From: Candidatus Uhrbacteria bacterium
GTDB lineage: Bacteria > Patescibacteriota > Patescibacteriia > JACQRZ01
Direction of reading: 5' to 3'
Assembly: GCA_016209345.1 (NCBI GenBank)
Contig: JACQWH010000011.1
Coordinates: forward strand, 1-36,110
Length of the DNA: 36,110 bases
Positions 28,869-36,110 of the stretch are shown here, piece after piece. The notes below the pieces were generated by a model, which searched no databases, was not told the DNA's origin, and worked only from the letters and a program-made list of their open reading frames with translations. Made by a program: the position numbers and the translations under genes. Each line of letters starts with the position of its first letter. The first letter of the stretch is position 1.

Positions 28869-29992
28869 AACGGTGCGGTATATCGAGCATACACGCCTGC
28901 CGTCTCGCGTGCAAGCCGTTCCCAGGAAAAGCTCTGCGCGCGGCGGGAACCACGGGCGATTAATTGGTGGCGCGTGCTCGGTTTGTTAAGAAGGGACTCC
29001 ATTGCCTTTGCGATGTCATCGCTATCGTATGGATTGAAATAGAGCGCTGCGTCGCCGCACACCTCCCGAAGCGACGGAATATCAGAGGCAAGCACAGGGC
29101 ATCCGTGAAGAAACGCTTCGACGGCAGGCAGCCCAAACCCCTCCTCGAATGATGGGAATACATACGCAATGGCATGCGCATAGAGCCATGCCAGACATGC
29201 GTCCGATACGGAGCCGAGGTGGACGACCGCGTCGGAGAGCCCAAGTTTATTAATGCGCGAAAGGACCTTTTTTTGAAAATAATCTTCCTGTCCGCAAAGA
29301 AGCAGAACACCATGCGGAGCTGTTCTCCGGACGCGTTGGAACGCACGTAAGAGCCCCTCAAGATTCTTGTGAGGATACGCATTCCCGGCTCGAAAAAAAA
29401 ATTGTGTATTTGAAAAGCGGCTCAAGCGCGCGCACGACTCCTGCGCCGGAAGAGGATCGGCTGCCTCATAGATTACCGAAATGCGCTCAGAAGCCACTGA
29501 ACACAATCCCACCAAATCATTTTTAACTGATTGCGAAATGGTAATGATGTGCCGAGCGCGTCTCAATGCAATCCGCAGGATTATACGATAACACCAATGT
29601 TTGATCGTATGGATAAGCGGGTGGCGCGTTGATGAGGCGGATGTTGCGGAAAGCGGGTGCTTGAGCAGAATAAGATCGTGAATCGTCATGACAAAAGCGC
29701 CCGGGTATGCAATCGGAACATTCATGTGGGGGAAATGCATGCAATCAAGGCGGTGCCAAAGTAGAATCAACGGCAACAAAAACTGCTCAGATGGTGAATA
29801 CCATCGTATGTTGACGCATTTCTTTACAAACCTTTCGTGGCCGGGATGATATGAGTCCCAATTTTTTCGTGTTAAAAAAATAATATATGTATCAGCGCTG
29901 TCCATGCGCTCAAGGTGCGCAATAAGCTTTGCTATATACCTGCCAATCCCCAAGCCCTCATCATACATGCGCGCGTCAATTCCTATTCTCAT
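28865..29992 (-). CDS. GT4-family glycosyltransferase
   Basis: A 375-residue GT-B fold glycosyltransferase. The N-terminal domain starts MRIGIDARMYDEGLGIGRYI (glycine-rich acceptor-side loop) and contains HDLILLKHPL. The C-terminal domain has the GNAYPHKNLEGLLRAF segment and the retaining-type EEGFGLPAVEAFLHGCPVLASD (E-x7-E) motif that contacts the nucleotide sugar. It probably builds a surface glycan on the cytoplasmic face. It overlaps both neighbours by 4 bp, so it belongs to a translationally coupled operon with a second GT4 gene. Donor and acceptor cannot be told. Confidence 0.9.
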   Translation of the reverse strand: MRIGIDARMYDEGLGIGRYIAKLIAHLERMDSADTYIIFLTRKNWDSYHPGHERFVKKCVNIRWYSPSEQFLLPLILLWHRLDCMHFPHMNVPIAYPGAFVMTIHDLILLKHPLSATSASSTRHPLIHTIKHWCYRIILRIALRRARHIITISQSVKNDLVGLCSVASERISVIYEAADPLPAQESCARLSRFSNTQFFFRAGNAYPHKNLEGLLRAFQRVRRTAPHGVLLLCGQEDYFQKKVLSRINKLGLSDAVVHLGSVSDACLAWLYAHAIAYVFPSFEEGFGLPAVEAFLHGCPVLASDIPSLREVCGDAALYFNPYDSDDIAKAMESLLNKPSTRHQLIARGSRRAQSFSWERLARETAGVYARYTAPL

Positions 29993-31143
29993 AGCCGTGC
30001 CTCCTTTACTACGGTTTCAAATACCGATCGTGTTGCCGCAGCGGTCGTTTCCCACGAATACTGTTTTGCCGCTTGAAACGCGGATGTCCGTATGCTCTGT
30101 GATCCCCCTCCTTCATCGCACAGCGCGTACTCAAGCGCGTATTCCATATCATGCACATTGCACGGATCGACAAGCAGCGCGCCGTTGCCTATCACCTCTC
30201 CGATGCCACCGCGGCCCGATGAAACGATGCGAACGCCTGCCCGCGCCGCCTCAACCAGAGGTAATCCGAATCCTTCATAGATGCTCGGATACAAGAGCAC
30301 GCGCGCACGGGCAAAAAGCTCGCGCTTTTCTTTTTCGGACTGAGTGCTGAAAAGCAGCACGGCGCCTTCCATTTCGTACTGTTGTATGCGGCGGGCAATC
30401 CTACGAAATAGTGATCCCTCTTTTGCGATCAGTACAAGCGTATATATGCGGACAGCGGGATTTCGCCGCCAAAGCAGCGCAAATGCTTCAAGCGCGCCAA
30501 ATGCGTTTTTCCTCTGCTCATGCGCGCCCAAAAGTATAATATACGTACGAGGGTGGCTGCTCTGCGCGTCAGCCGGTTGCGTTTGAGACGATTGATCGCA
30601 ATCATGGTGCACAACGGTAATATCCTGCGGTGATTTTTTGCACAGCGCGATGCAATCGCGTTTGGTGGAATCGGATACCGCGATAATATGATTCATGCGC
30701 GCTATAAGCGCGGACGGCCGAGTGCACCGATGCCACCAATACGACTTTGCCGACAGTAACTGAGGATGCACCATAAACGAAAAATCATGTACCGTAAGAA
30801 CGGCTGGCGTGGCACCCGAGAGCGCCGCAAAATGAACATTGGGGAAAAAAAACAGATCGGGTTTCCTGCCACTCATGCGTTGCACGAGAGTATCAAGGCA
30901 GGGGCGCCGCACCGTCATCTGCGCAAGATGAAAAAATTTGTTCGGATATCGGCACTGCACGATTGTATGGCGAGGCCCGCTCGGCGCTATCCAGTCGGTG
31001 CAATAGTTCTTCCATGAATTGGCAAACAGAATATAGGTATGCGTCTTTTCAGTCGCGATAAGCGTACGCACGATATTTCGCGTATACTCGGCAACGCCTC
31101 CAACTCCCTGGCTTAACGCGCGAATATCAATGGCAATCGTCAT
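29989..31143 (-). CDS. GT4-family glycosyltransferase
   Basis: About 384 residues, a second GT-B glycosyltransferase. Starts MTIAIDIRALSQGVGGVAEYTR, contains HDFSFMVHPQLL, then LLGAHEQRKNAFGALEAF and YEGFGLPLVEAARAGVRIVSS (E-x7-E). It is a divergent paralog of the next gene. The ATG at 31143 leaves a 4-bp gap after ftsQ; alternative starts at 31158 and 31260 would overlap it. Two GT4 genes in a row suggest consecutive additions to one glycan. Confidence 0.9.
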   Translation of the reverse strand: MTIAIDIRALSQGVGGVAEYTRNIVRTLIATEKTHTYILFANSWKNYCTDWIAPSGPRHTIVQCRYPNKFFHLAQMTVRRPCLDTLVQRMSGRKPDLFFFPNVHFAALSGATPAVLTVHDFSFMVHPQLLSAKSYWWHRCTRPSALIARMNHIIAVSDSTKRDCIALCKKSPQDITVVHHDCDQSSQTQPADAQSSHPRTYIILLGAHEQRKNAFGALEAFALLWRRNPAVRIYTLVLIAKEGSLFRRIARRIQQYEMEGAVLLFSTQSEKEKRELFARARVLLYPSIYEGFGLPLVEAARAGVRIVSSGRGGIGEVIGNGALLVDPCNVHDMEYALEYALCDEGGGSQSIRTSAFQAAKQYSWETTAAATRSVFETVVKEARL

Positions 31144-31147
31144 AGAA

Positions 31148-32005
31148 CTATTTGACATACACTCTATTATCAAAACGAGCGTCAATATACTGAATGGTTG
31201 AACGTTTTTTTTCCGAATATCGATCACGTACTTGGCGAACATGTTCAAACTGTTCGCCAATATCTCCTAGAGAGCTGACAAGCGCCCTCCATCCTTCCGT
31301 CGTCACGAACGTGATAGTCGGATTGTTATCCGTAAGAAGCGCGTAGGAGGGGTCTATACCGCCCTGGTCGAATACGCGCCAGGCATCGACGACGAACAGA
31401 AGCGATTCGGATGATATCACGCTGTCGCCGACAACCGGGGGCTGGCCGCCCTCATCAACAATGACAGGGATGTCGGTTCGTCTGCCGCTCTCATCCTTCA
31501 TTCCCGCCACGCTCTGTACAAGCGCGCTTGCGGCAATTGGTGAGGACGGGTCTATCGCTCGAAACACCGTCCCGTCGGACGCAATGTCGTGTACCGACCT
31601 ACCGGCCACCCAAAGCAACCGAAAGGGCTTGCCGGACAACGTAAGCGACAACGTGTGCGGCGGCTTGCGCATCAATAAAAAAGAATCAATAACAAATTGC
31701 TTTTTAAGATTGGCTTCAAGCTCTTTTTTTGAAATCATGAATACATTCCTTTGTGAAAAAATACCAAAACGGTTTCTGTTCATCTGTTCAAATACGACTG
31801 AGCGTACCGCGGTCTGGTCGATGCCATCGGGCGCAGCAACATCGATGAATTGTATGGATACCAACGGTGAAAAAAAGAGCGCGTATGTCGCGAAACCAAG
31901 CAAGCCGAGACCGGCAACGCCGGAAGCAATGAAAAAAGAGCGGGATATTTTTTTACGCCCCGTGCGAATGTCAGAAAGACGGGCTGAACGAGATACGAGG
32001 TGCAT
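31148..32005 (-). CDS. ftsQ: Cell division protein FtsQ/DivIB
   Basis: A 285-residue bitopic protein. A basic cytoplasmic N-terminus (RTGRKKISR) precedes a TM helix (FFIASGVAGLGLLGFATYALFF). A POTRA domain follows (VSIQFIDVAAPDGIDQTAVRSVV...) and then the FtsQ beta domain, with LLMRKPPHTLSLTLSGKPFRLLW and the closing QYIDARFDNRVYVK, like the typical IDLRFxxxVYVK end. FtsQ links FtsB/FtsL to the divisome. The ATG overlaps the serS TAA by one base (TAATG), a coupling arrangement. Placement in an aminoacyl-tRNA synthetase operon is unusual; ftsQ is normally in the dcw cluster. Confidence 0.85.
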   Translation of the reverse strand: MHLVSRSARLSDIRTGRKKISRSFFIASGVAGLGLLGFATYALFFSPLVSIQFIDVAAPDGIDQTAVRSVVFEQMNRNRFGIFSQRNVFMISKKELEANLKKQFVIDSFLLMRKPPHTLSLTLSGKPFRLLWVAGRSVHDIASDGTVFRAIDPSSPIAASALVQSVAGMKDESGRRTDIPVIVDEGGQPPVVGDSVISSESLLFVVDAWRVFDQGGIDPSYALLTDNNPTITFVTTEGWRALVSSLGDIGEQFEHVRQVRDRYSEKKRSTIQYIDARFDNRVYVK

Positions 32006-33270
32006 TATCGTGTAATCGCCGAAAAACCGCAGTAGGGAACAAGTACGGACGGTATACTCACACTGCCATCTTCCTGCTGGTAATTCTCAATAAGAGCAAT
32101 AAGTGTTCGCAGATCCGCGCATCCGGTATTATTCAGCGTGTGGACAAACCTTTTTTTCCCGCTTGCATCCCTAAATTTGCAGTTCAGGCGGCGCGCCTGA
32201 AAGTCGGTGTCATTACTGCATGAGTTCGTTTCGCGATATGCCTGTTGCCCGGGCATCCATGTTTCAATATCATATTTCTTTGCATTTGGCGCACCGATAT
32301 CGCCGGTACACATATTGACAACCTGATAATGGAGCCCAAGCGACTGGAGAAACTCTTCAGAACATGCAAGCAGGAACTCATGCTGCGCCCAGGACACATC
32401 CGGATTGCAGAAAATAAACATTTCAATCTTATTAAATTGGTGGCCGCGCATAATACCTTGGAGATCTCTGCCGTAGGTTCCCGCTTCACGGCGGAAACAA
32501 CCGGAATATCCCACGTACCGCAGAGGTTTGCCGGCAACGTCTATGGTTTCATCCATGTGGTAGCCCGCCAATGGCACTTCCGCGGTACCCACGAGATAGA
32601 GACGATCATCTGATTCATTGACCGCGTAAATTTCATTCTCGTCCGCGGGGAAAAATCCAGTTCCTTTCATTGCCTGAGAGCGGACAATCATGGGTGGAAT
32701 CATCGGATAAAACCCCTTCTGCGTGTAAAAGTCAAACGCGTAATGCATCAGAGCAAATTCCAATCGCGCAAGATGCCCGGTAAGATACCAAAAACGGCTT
32801 CCCGATACCTTTGCGGCGCGAACGCTGTCAATGAGCGGCTCTATGGCAGGCACGGCATGGTGCGGCAGGGGTGTAAACGAAAAGATCGGTTTTTCGCCCA
32901 CGGTTTTTATCACCACATTGCCTTTCTCGTTCGGGCCAATGGGTACGGATTCGTGGGTGATATTCGGCAAGCGAAGGACGGCATCATTCCACGTATCAAT
33001 CACGGCATTTGCTTTCGCTTCCAACTGTGCAATGGATGCCTTTGCGTCGCGCAGCGCCGCCTTTTGTTTCACTTTCTCTTCATCACCGAGCGCAACAAAC
33101 GCATCCGCGGCCGCATTGTGAGCCGCTCGCATCTCATCGAGACGCGCAATGTACTCACGCCGATCCTCATCAAGATGAAGAAAAGCATTCAAATCAAATG
33201 TCATTCCCCTTCGCTCTATCTCTTGTCGGACTCGCTCGGGATGTTCTCTGACAAATGTTATATCAAGCAT
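32005..33270 (-). CDS. serS: Seryl-tRNA synthetase
   Basis: A 421-residue class IIa synthetase. The N-terminal long coiled-coil arm (residues ~25-110, heptad-like, Glu/Lys/Ala-rich) grips the long variable arm of tRNA(Ser). Motif 2 is CFRREAGTYGRDLQGIMRGHQFNKIEMF. The serine-site segment TAEVPLAGYH is present. Motif 3 is NNTGCADLRTLIALIENYQ, where many enzymes have NGSGLAVGR; this variation occurs in other members and the Arg is retained. It overlaps the cytidylyltransferase by 8 bp and ftsQ by 1 bp. Confidence 0.96.
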   Translation of the reverse strand: MLDITFVREHPERVRQEIERRGMTFDLNAFLHLDEDRREYIARLDEMRAAHNAAADAFVALGDEEKVKQKAALRDAKASIAQLEAKANAVIDTWNDAVLRLPNITHESVPIGPNEKGNVVIKTVGEKPIFSFTPLPHHAVPAIEPLIDSVRAAKVSGSRFWYLTGHLARLEFALMHYAFDFYTQKGFYPMIPPMIVRSQAMKGTGFFPADENEIYAVNESDDRLYLVGTAEVPLAGYHMDETIDVAGKPLRYVGYSGCFRREAGTYGRDLQGIMRGHQFNKIEMFIFCNPDVSWAQHEFLLACSEEFLQSLGLHYQVVNMCTGDIGAPNAKKYDIETWMPGQQAYRETNSCSNDTDFQARRLNCKFRDASGKKRFVHTLNNTGCADLRTLIALIENYQQEDGSVSIPSVLVPYCGFSAITR

Positions 33271-33679
33271 GGCGGTTTTTTATGAGATAAGCTGAGTGAT
33301 ACCGTCGGGCGCGATATGAACGCGCCATAACGATGCGAACCGGCTTTTTGGACCCCTTTTGCATGCGGCATGCCAAAGCGCGCGCCGCCTGCTTTTGGTC
33401 ATACCCGAAACAGATAATATCCGGCCTGCATGCGAGAACGTTGCGCCATGAATCATCCTGGTCTCCAAGCACCACCCTGTCAACGCTCCGCACGGCAGCA
33501 ACAATCTTCATCCGCTCACCTTGTGTAAAAAGCGCGCGCCGCCCCTTACGGCGGAGTACCGCCGCATCGGGAGTGACGACCGCGATAAGCACATCTCCAT
33601 GCCGCTTTGCTTGTTCAAGATAAGAAAGGTGTCCCGGATGAATAATATCAAATGTGCCGAATGCGACAACTGTTTTCAT
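33263..33679 (-). CDS. Cytidylyltransferase-like nucleotidyltransferase
   Basis: A 138-residue HxGH nucleotidyltransferase. The signature FGTFDIIHPGHLSYLEQAKRHGD contains the HPGH motif (residues 14-17). VTPD...KGRRALFTQGERMKIVAAVRSVDRVVLGD is the substrate-binding part and GYDQKQ the strand after it. This is the same family as glycerol-3-phosphate cytidylyltransferase (TagD), RfaE C-terminal domain and archaeal FAD synthetase RibL. The second motif of RfaE-type enzymes (ISSTxxR) is not clear here. It could make FAD, CDP-glycerol or another CDP/ADP-activated sugar or alcohol. It overlaps lysS by 4 bp and serS by 8 bp. Confidence 0.85.
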   Translation of the reverse strand: MKTVVAFGTFDIIHPGHLSYLEQAKRHGDVLIAVVTPDAAVLRRKGRRALFTQGERMKIVAAVRSVDRVVLGDQDDSWRNVLACRPDIICFGYDQKQAARALACRMQKGSKKPVRIVMARSYRARRYHSAYLIKNRHA

Positions 33680-35166
33680 ATCTCCTCTTCCTCCTTGCGC
33701 TGCCGGAGTGTTGGAAAAAGGATGACTTCCTTGACGTGCGATTGGCCGGTGCAGAGCGCAACAAGCCGATCAATGCCGAGCCCCATTCCGCTGGTTGGCG
33801 GCAAGGCATGCTCAAGAGCGAAAAGAAACTCCTCATCGAGGAACTGCGCATCAGCGCTCCCGCGCGATCTCAGTGCCTCTTGCTCCAAAAATCTATCACG
33901 CTGGTCAACGGGATCATTGAGCTCATGATAGTAAGCGTTGATGACTTCTGATCCGCCCACGAGAAGCTGAACCGATGCGCTTTTACTGGGATCATCCGGC
34001 GATGCTTTTGCAAGCGGTTTGAGCTCAAGCGGATAGTCGAAAACCCATGTTGGCTGATCCAACGATGCGCGAGCCGTTTTTTTATACAGCTGATCGTACT
34101 GCTCGCCGAGGCCGACGCAGCCGTCAAACGATATATCAAGTCCTCTTTTTTTCACTTCAGCAAGCAATGAGTCCTCGGTACGGTGCAGGTCAATATCAAT
34201 AGCGGCATGTTCCATAATCGCCTCGCGAAAGGTCAAGCGGCGCCATGGTTTGGAAAAATCATAGTCGCCATTGCTCTTTTTCAGCGTACCAGTGCCAAGC
34301 GCGTACTGCAGAGCCGAGCGAACCATATTCTCAAGAAAACCGACAAAAACCTCTTTGTTCGGCGCATACGCCCAATACAGTTCAATGGATGTAAATTCCG
34401 GATTATGCGCGTGGTCAATGCCCTCGTTTCTGAAAAGCCGCCCTATTTCATAGATTTTTTCAAAACCGCCGATGATAAGCCGCTTCAAGTATAATTCCGG
34501 CGCAATGCGGAGATAGAAATCCGCATCAAGGGCATTATGATGGGTGACAAACGGCCGAGCATTCGCTCCGCCGGGTATGGACTGCAATATCGGCGTCTCC
34601 ACTTCCATAAATCCGCTTTCATCCAAAAAACGGCGCAGTCCCGAAACAATACGGGATCGGATAATGAAGCGCTCTTTCACTTCCTCATTTGCCAACAGAT
34701 CGAGTTCTCTGTGCCGATACCGCTGCTCGATATCTGAAAGACCATGCCATTGTTCGGGAAGCGGGCGCAATGCCTTGGCGAGCATGCGCACCGCATCAAC
34801 AATAAGAGTTTTCTCGCCTGTTTTTGTACGCATCAGCGTCCCGGTCGCCTCCAAAATATCCCCCATGTCCAGATAGTCGGACACCAACACATAGTCCCCA
34901 CCCAATGCGTCGCGCTTGCAAAAAATCTGCAATGGCCCGGTATCATCCTGAATACTGATAAAGCAAGACCCTCCATGCCTGCGAATACTGCGTACTCTGC
35001 CCACAATCGTCAGCGCGGCCTTTGTCTGCTCAAGCGAATCAAAATTTTCCTGAGCATCACGGCATGTGTGGGAACGAAAAACATCCCCCGGATAGGGTTG
35101 GATGCCCAGCGAGAACAGATCTTCCCGCTTTTTGCCACGAACGGAATATTCGTCGCTTTGCTGCAT
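33676..35166 (-). CDS. lysS: Lysyl-tRNA synthetase (class II)
   Basis: A 496-residue class IIb LysRS. The N-terminal OB-fold anticodon-binding domain covers ~55-160 (VGRVRSIRRHGGSCFISIQDDTG, MGDILEATGTLMRTKTGE). The catalytic core has motif 1 (RRFLDESGFMEVETPILQSIPGGANARPF), motif 2 (FRNEGIDHAHNPEFTSIELYWAY) and motif 3 (GLGIDRLVALCTGQSHVKEVILFPTLR). The length is normal. It is the first gene of the seven-gene operon; the ATG at 35166 is 18 bases after the predicted transcript start. Confidence 0.96.
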   Translation of the reverse strand: MQQSDEYSVRGKKREDLFSLGIQPYPGDVFRSHTCRDAQENFDSLEQTKAALTIVGRVRSIRRHGGSCFISIQDDTGPLQIFCKRDALGGDYVLVSDYLDMGDILEATGTLMRTKTGEKTLIVDAVRMLAKALRPLPEQWHGLSDIEQRYRHRELDLLANEEVKERFIIRSRIVSGLRRFLDESGFMEVETPILQSIPGGANARPFVTHHNALDADFYLRIAPELYLKRLIIGGFEKIYEIGRLFRNEGIDHAHNPEFTSIELYWAYAPNKEVFVGFLENMVRSALQYALGTGTLKKSNGDYDFSKPWRRLTFREAIMEHAAIDIDLHRTEDSLLAEVKKRGLDISFDGCVGLGEQYDQLYKKTARASLDQPTWVFDYPLELKPLAKASPDDPSKSASVQLLVGGSEVINAYYHELNDPVDQRDRFLEQEALRSRGSADAQFLDEEFLFALEHALPPTSGMGLGIDRLVALCTGQSHVKEVILFPTLRQRKEEEEI

Positions 35167-35190
35167 ACGGTGTCATCATGAATATCTTGT

Positions 35191-35219
35191 AGAATACCCG
35201 AAAAAACGAATACCGTCAA
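35191..35219 (-). promoter_or_regulatory. Promoter of the lysS operon
   Basis: On the minus strand, TTGACG (35219-35214), a 17-bp spacer and TATTCT (35196-35191), with a predicted start near 35184. It would drive lysS, the cytidylyltransferase gene, serS, ftsQ, two GT4 genes and the membrane gene. Confidence 0.65.
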
Positions 35220-35264
35220 CGCTAAAGTGAATAAAAGGGGTTGATGACAACAGCCCAAAACTCC

Positions 35265-35822
35265 TTATTTAAGTTTTGCTTCTAGCATTTTAAATATATC
35301 CTTAATGGTACTAATATTTTCTTCTAGTTGTTTTCGTGTAGTTGAAATCTCATGATCTCCATGTACTATAGAATCCCTTGTTGATGAAATTCCATCCAAT
35401 AATTTTAACGCTGTATTTTCGTGGATTATAAAAAATATACCAAGGGAATTAAAATGATTTTTAATAGAAAATGATTTATTTCTAGCCTTCTTATTCCTAG
35501 TAAAATTAGAATAATCTATTCCTGATTTATCTTTTTCGTAAACACCCAGGATCTCTCCTATTGTAAATTTCTCTTTGTCAGGATTGCTTCCATAGAAATT
35601 TTGCAATAAAAAACATATATGCATATCTTTTACCGCTTTGTTCCTTTTTGTCAGATCAATATATTCTTCGACTTTATCTTTTACGGCACCCTCAAATTCA
35701 GCACACAGCATGACCCACATTGAATTTAACAAATACTTTTCTAATTCATTAGCCGGTTCCCCGTCTGTTCCAGTAAAAGATTCTAATACTTGTTGAATAT
35801 TTTCTATTCTGCTAATCGACAT
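35265..35822 (-). CDS. HEPN-domain protein (MAE_28990-like, RxxxxH)
   Basis: A 185-residue, mostly alpha-helical protein. TRDSIVHGDH contains Arg149-x4-His154, the RxxxxH motif of HEPN RNase domains. The N-terminal helices (LEKYLLNSMWVMLCAEFEGAVKDKVEEYI) and the late position of the motif fit the MAE_28990/MAE_18760-like HEPN family, often encoded beside DUF262 or other stress and defence genes. HEPN proteins of this kind can be RNA-cutting toxins or regulatory subunits. It starts 1 bp after the stop of the upstream partial gene, so the two form one operon. The DNA is clearly more AT-rich than the lysS operon, which suggests acquisition. Mechanism and partner function are inference. Confidence 0.7.
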   Translation of the reverse strand: MSISRIENIQQVLESFTGTDGEPANELEKYLLNSMWVMLCAEFEGAVKDKVEEYIDLTKRNKAVKDMHICFLLQNFYGSNPDKEKFTIGEILGVYEKDKSGIDYSNFTRNKKARNKSFSIKNHFNSLGIFFIIHENTALKLLDGISSTRDSIVHGDHEISTTRKQLEENISTIKDIFKMLEAKLK

Positions 35823-35823
35823 T

Positions 35824-36110
35824 CTATTTATTGATCAGAAGACCTTTAATGCTATTTACGCGTGTCGATATTTGTTCACTTCCAGCCTCTTTTTTCAATG
35901 ATTTTTTAAATTTATCATCGTCCATTAGTTTCTTTAATTTTTTGATAAAATTATTTTTACTAACTACAATTGTATCCTCCTGAATTAGTGAGAACGCAAG
36001 CATTTCAGCATCATAAAGCGCTCTGTTTGAGGTTGGATACCAACTGTTTGTATTTTTTATATAAATAGAGAAAGATTTCTTGTCTAAATATTTATCAACT
36101 TTCTTAAGAG
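35824..36110 (-). CDS. 3' end of a partner gene of the HEPN module (partial)
   Basis: The frame is open from the window edge (the start lies beyond 36110) to the TAG at 35826-35824. The last ~95 residues contain LKKVDKYLDKKSFSIY, NSWYPTSNRALYDAEMLAFSL, IVVSKNNFIKKLKKLMDDD and end VNSIKGLLINK. The segment is helical and Lys-rich with no transmembrane part. C-termini of this style, directly upstream of a MAE_28990-like HEPN gene, occur in DUF262-type (GmrSD-like) proteins; the evidence for that name is weak because the catalytic N-terminus is not visible. It is as AT-rich as the HEPN gene and ends 1 bp before it. Confidence 0.55.
   Translation of the reverse strand, partial: LKKVDKYLDKKSFSIYIKNTNSWYPTSNRALYDAEMLAFSLIQEDTIVVSKNNFIKKLKKLMDDDKFKKSLKKEAGSEQISTRVNSIKGLLINK

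Noticed and set aside
1..36110. TGA recoding to Gly as in Gracilibacteria/SR1
   Set aside because: TGA terminates rplK and the 28083 gene at their normal ends, and proteins show no in-frame TGA.

Overview
This window looks like a chromosomal segment from a Patescibacteria/CPR bacterium, probably Parcubacteria-like. The evidence is a compact gene layout with many 1-11 nt overlaps, a membrane-anchored 'baseplate J-like' protein of CPR type, two cysteine-rich zinc-ribbon proteins of a kind common in CPR genomes, a threonyl-tRNA synthetase without a TGS domain, and many short dispersed palindromes. TGA is used as a stop (for example rplK and the 28083 gene), so this is the standard bacterial code and not the Gracilibacteria/SR1 code. 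The taxonomic call is inference from gene content; no rRNA is present and I see no tRNA gene.

Layout. 1-4.4 kb (minus strand): a possible transposon-end remnant, two tandem paralogous P-loop kinases, ribosomal protein L25 (own near-consensus promoter), RodA, and a one-TM hypothetical protein, with a 148-bp palindromic element between the last two. 4.4-5.0 kb is non-coding: a pair of inverted dispersed palindromes, a probable ~175-nt structured small RNA with its own promoter and intrinsic terminator, and the gyrB promoter. 5.0-10.5 kb (plus): gyrB interrupted by a 432-residue HNH intein in the Toprim EGDSAGG motif, then the secE-nusG-rplK-rplA operon. 10.5-15.9 kb (plus): two paralogous Cys-rich proteins flanking gatB, then a small unknown ORF. 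15.9-20 kb (minus): miaA, a GIY-YIG nuclease gene bounded by near-identical 30-bp inverted repeats, an AT-rich membrane protein, and miaB. 20-28 kb (minus): thrS, baseplate J-like protein, dnaE, a small membrane protein, and an apparently protease-dead HtrA-like PDZ protein. 28-35.2 kb (minus): a tightly overlapping operon lysS - cytidylyltransferase - serS - ftsQ - two GT4 glycosyltransferases - membrane protein, with a clear promoter. 35.2-36.1 kb (minus): an AT-rich two-gene module, a HEPN (RxxxxH) protein and the 3' end of an upstream partner gene.

How the genes work together. Most are housekeeping: translation (L25, L11, L1, GatB, ThrRS, SerRS, LysRS, MiaA/MiaB), replication (GyrB, DnaE), secretion/transcription (SecE, NusG) and envelope growth (RodA, FtsQ, glycosyltransferases). 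MiaA and MiaB catalyse consecutive steps of ms2i6A37 tRNA modification.

Most interesting signals: (1) a family of GGATCCCGC...GCGGGATGAC palindromes that has entered coding sequence (two in-frame insertions in miaA, repeat-derived C-termini in miaB and one kinase) and that brackets a GIY-YIG nuclease gene within 3 and 8 bp of its ends; (2) the duplicated zinc-ribbon/solenoid protein family around gatB; (3) the gyrB HNH intein; (4) the small RNA upstream of gyrB; (5) the HEPN two-gene module.
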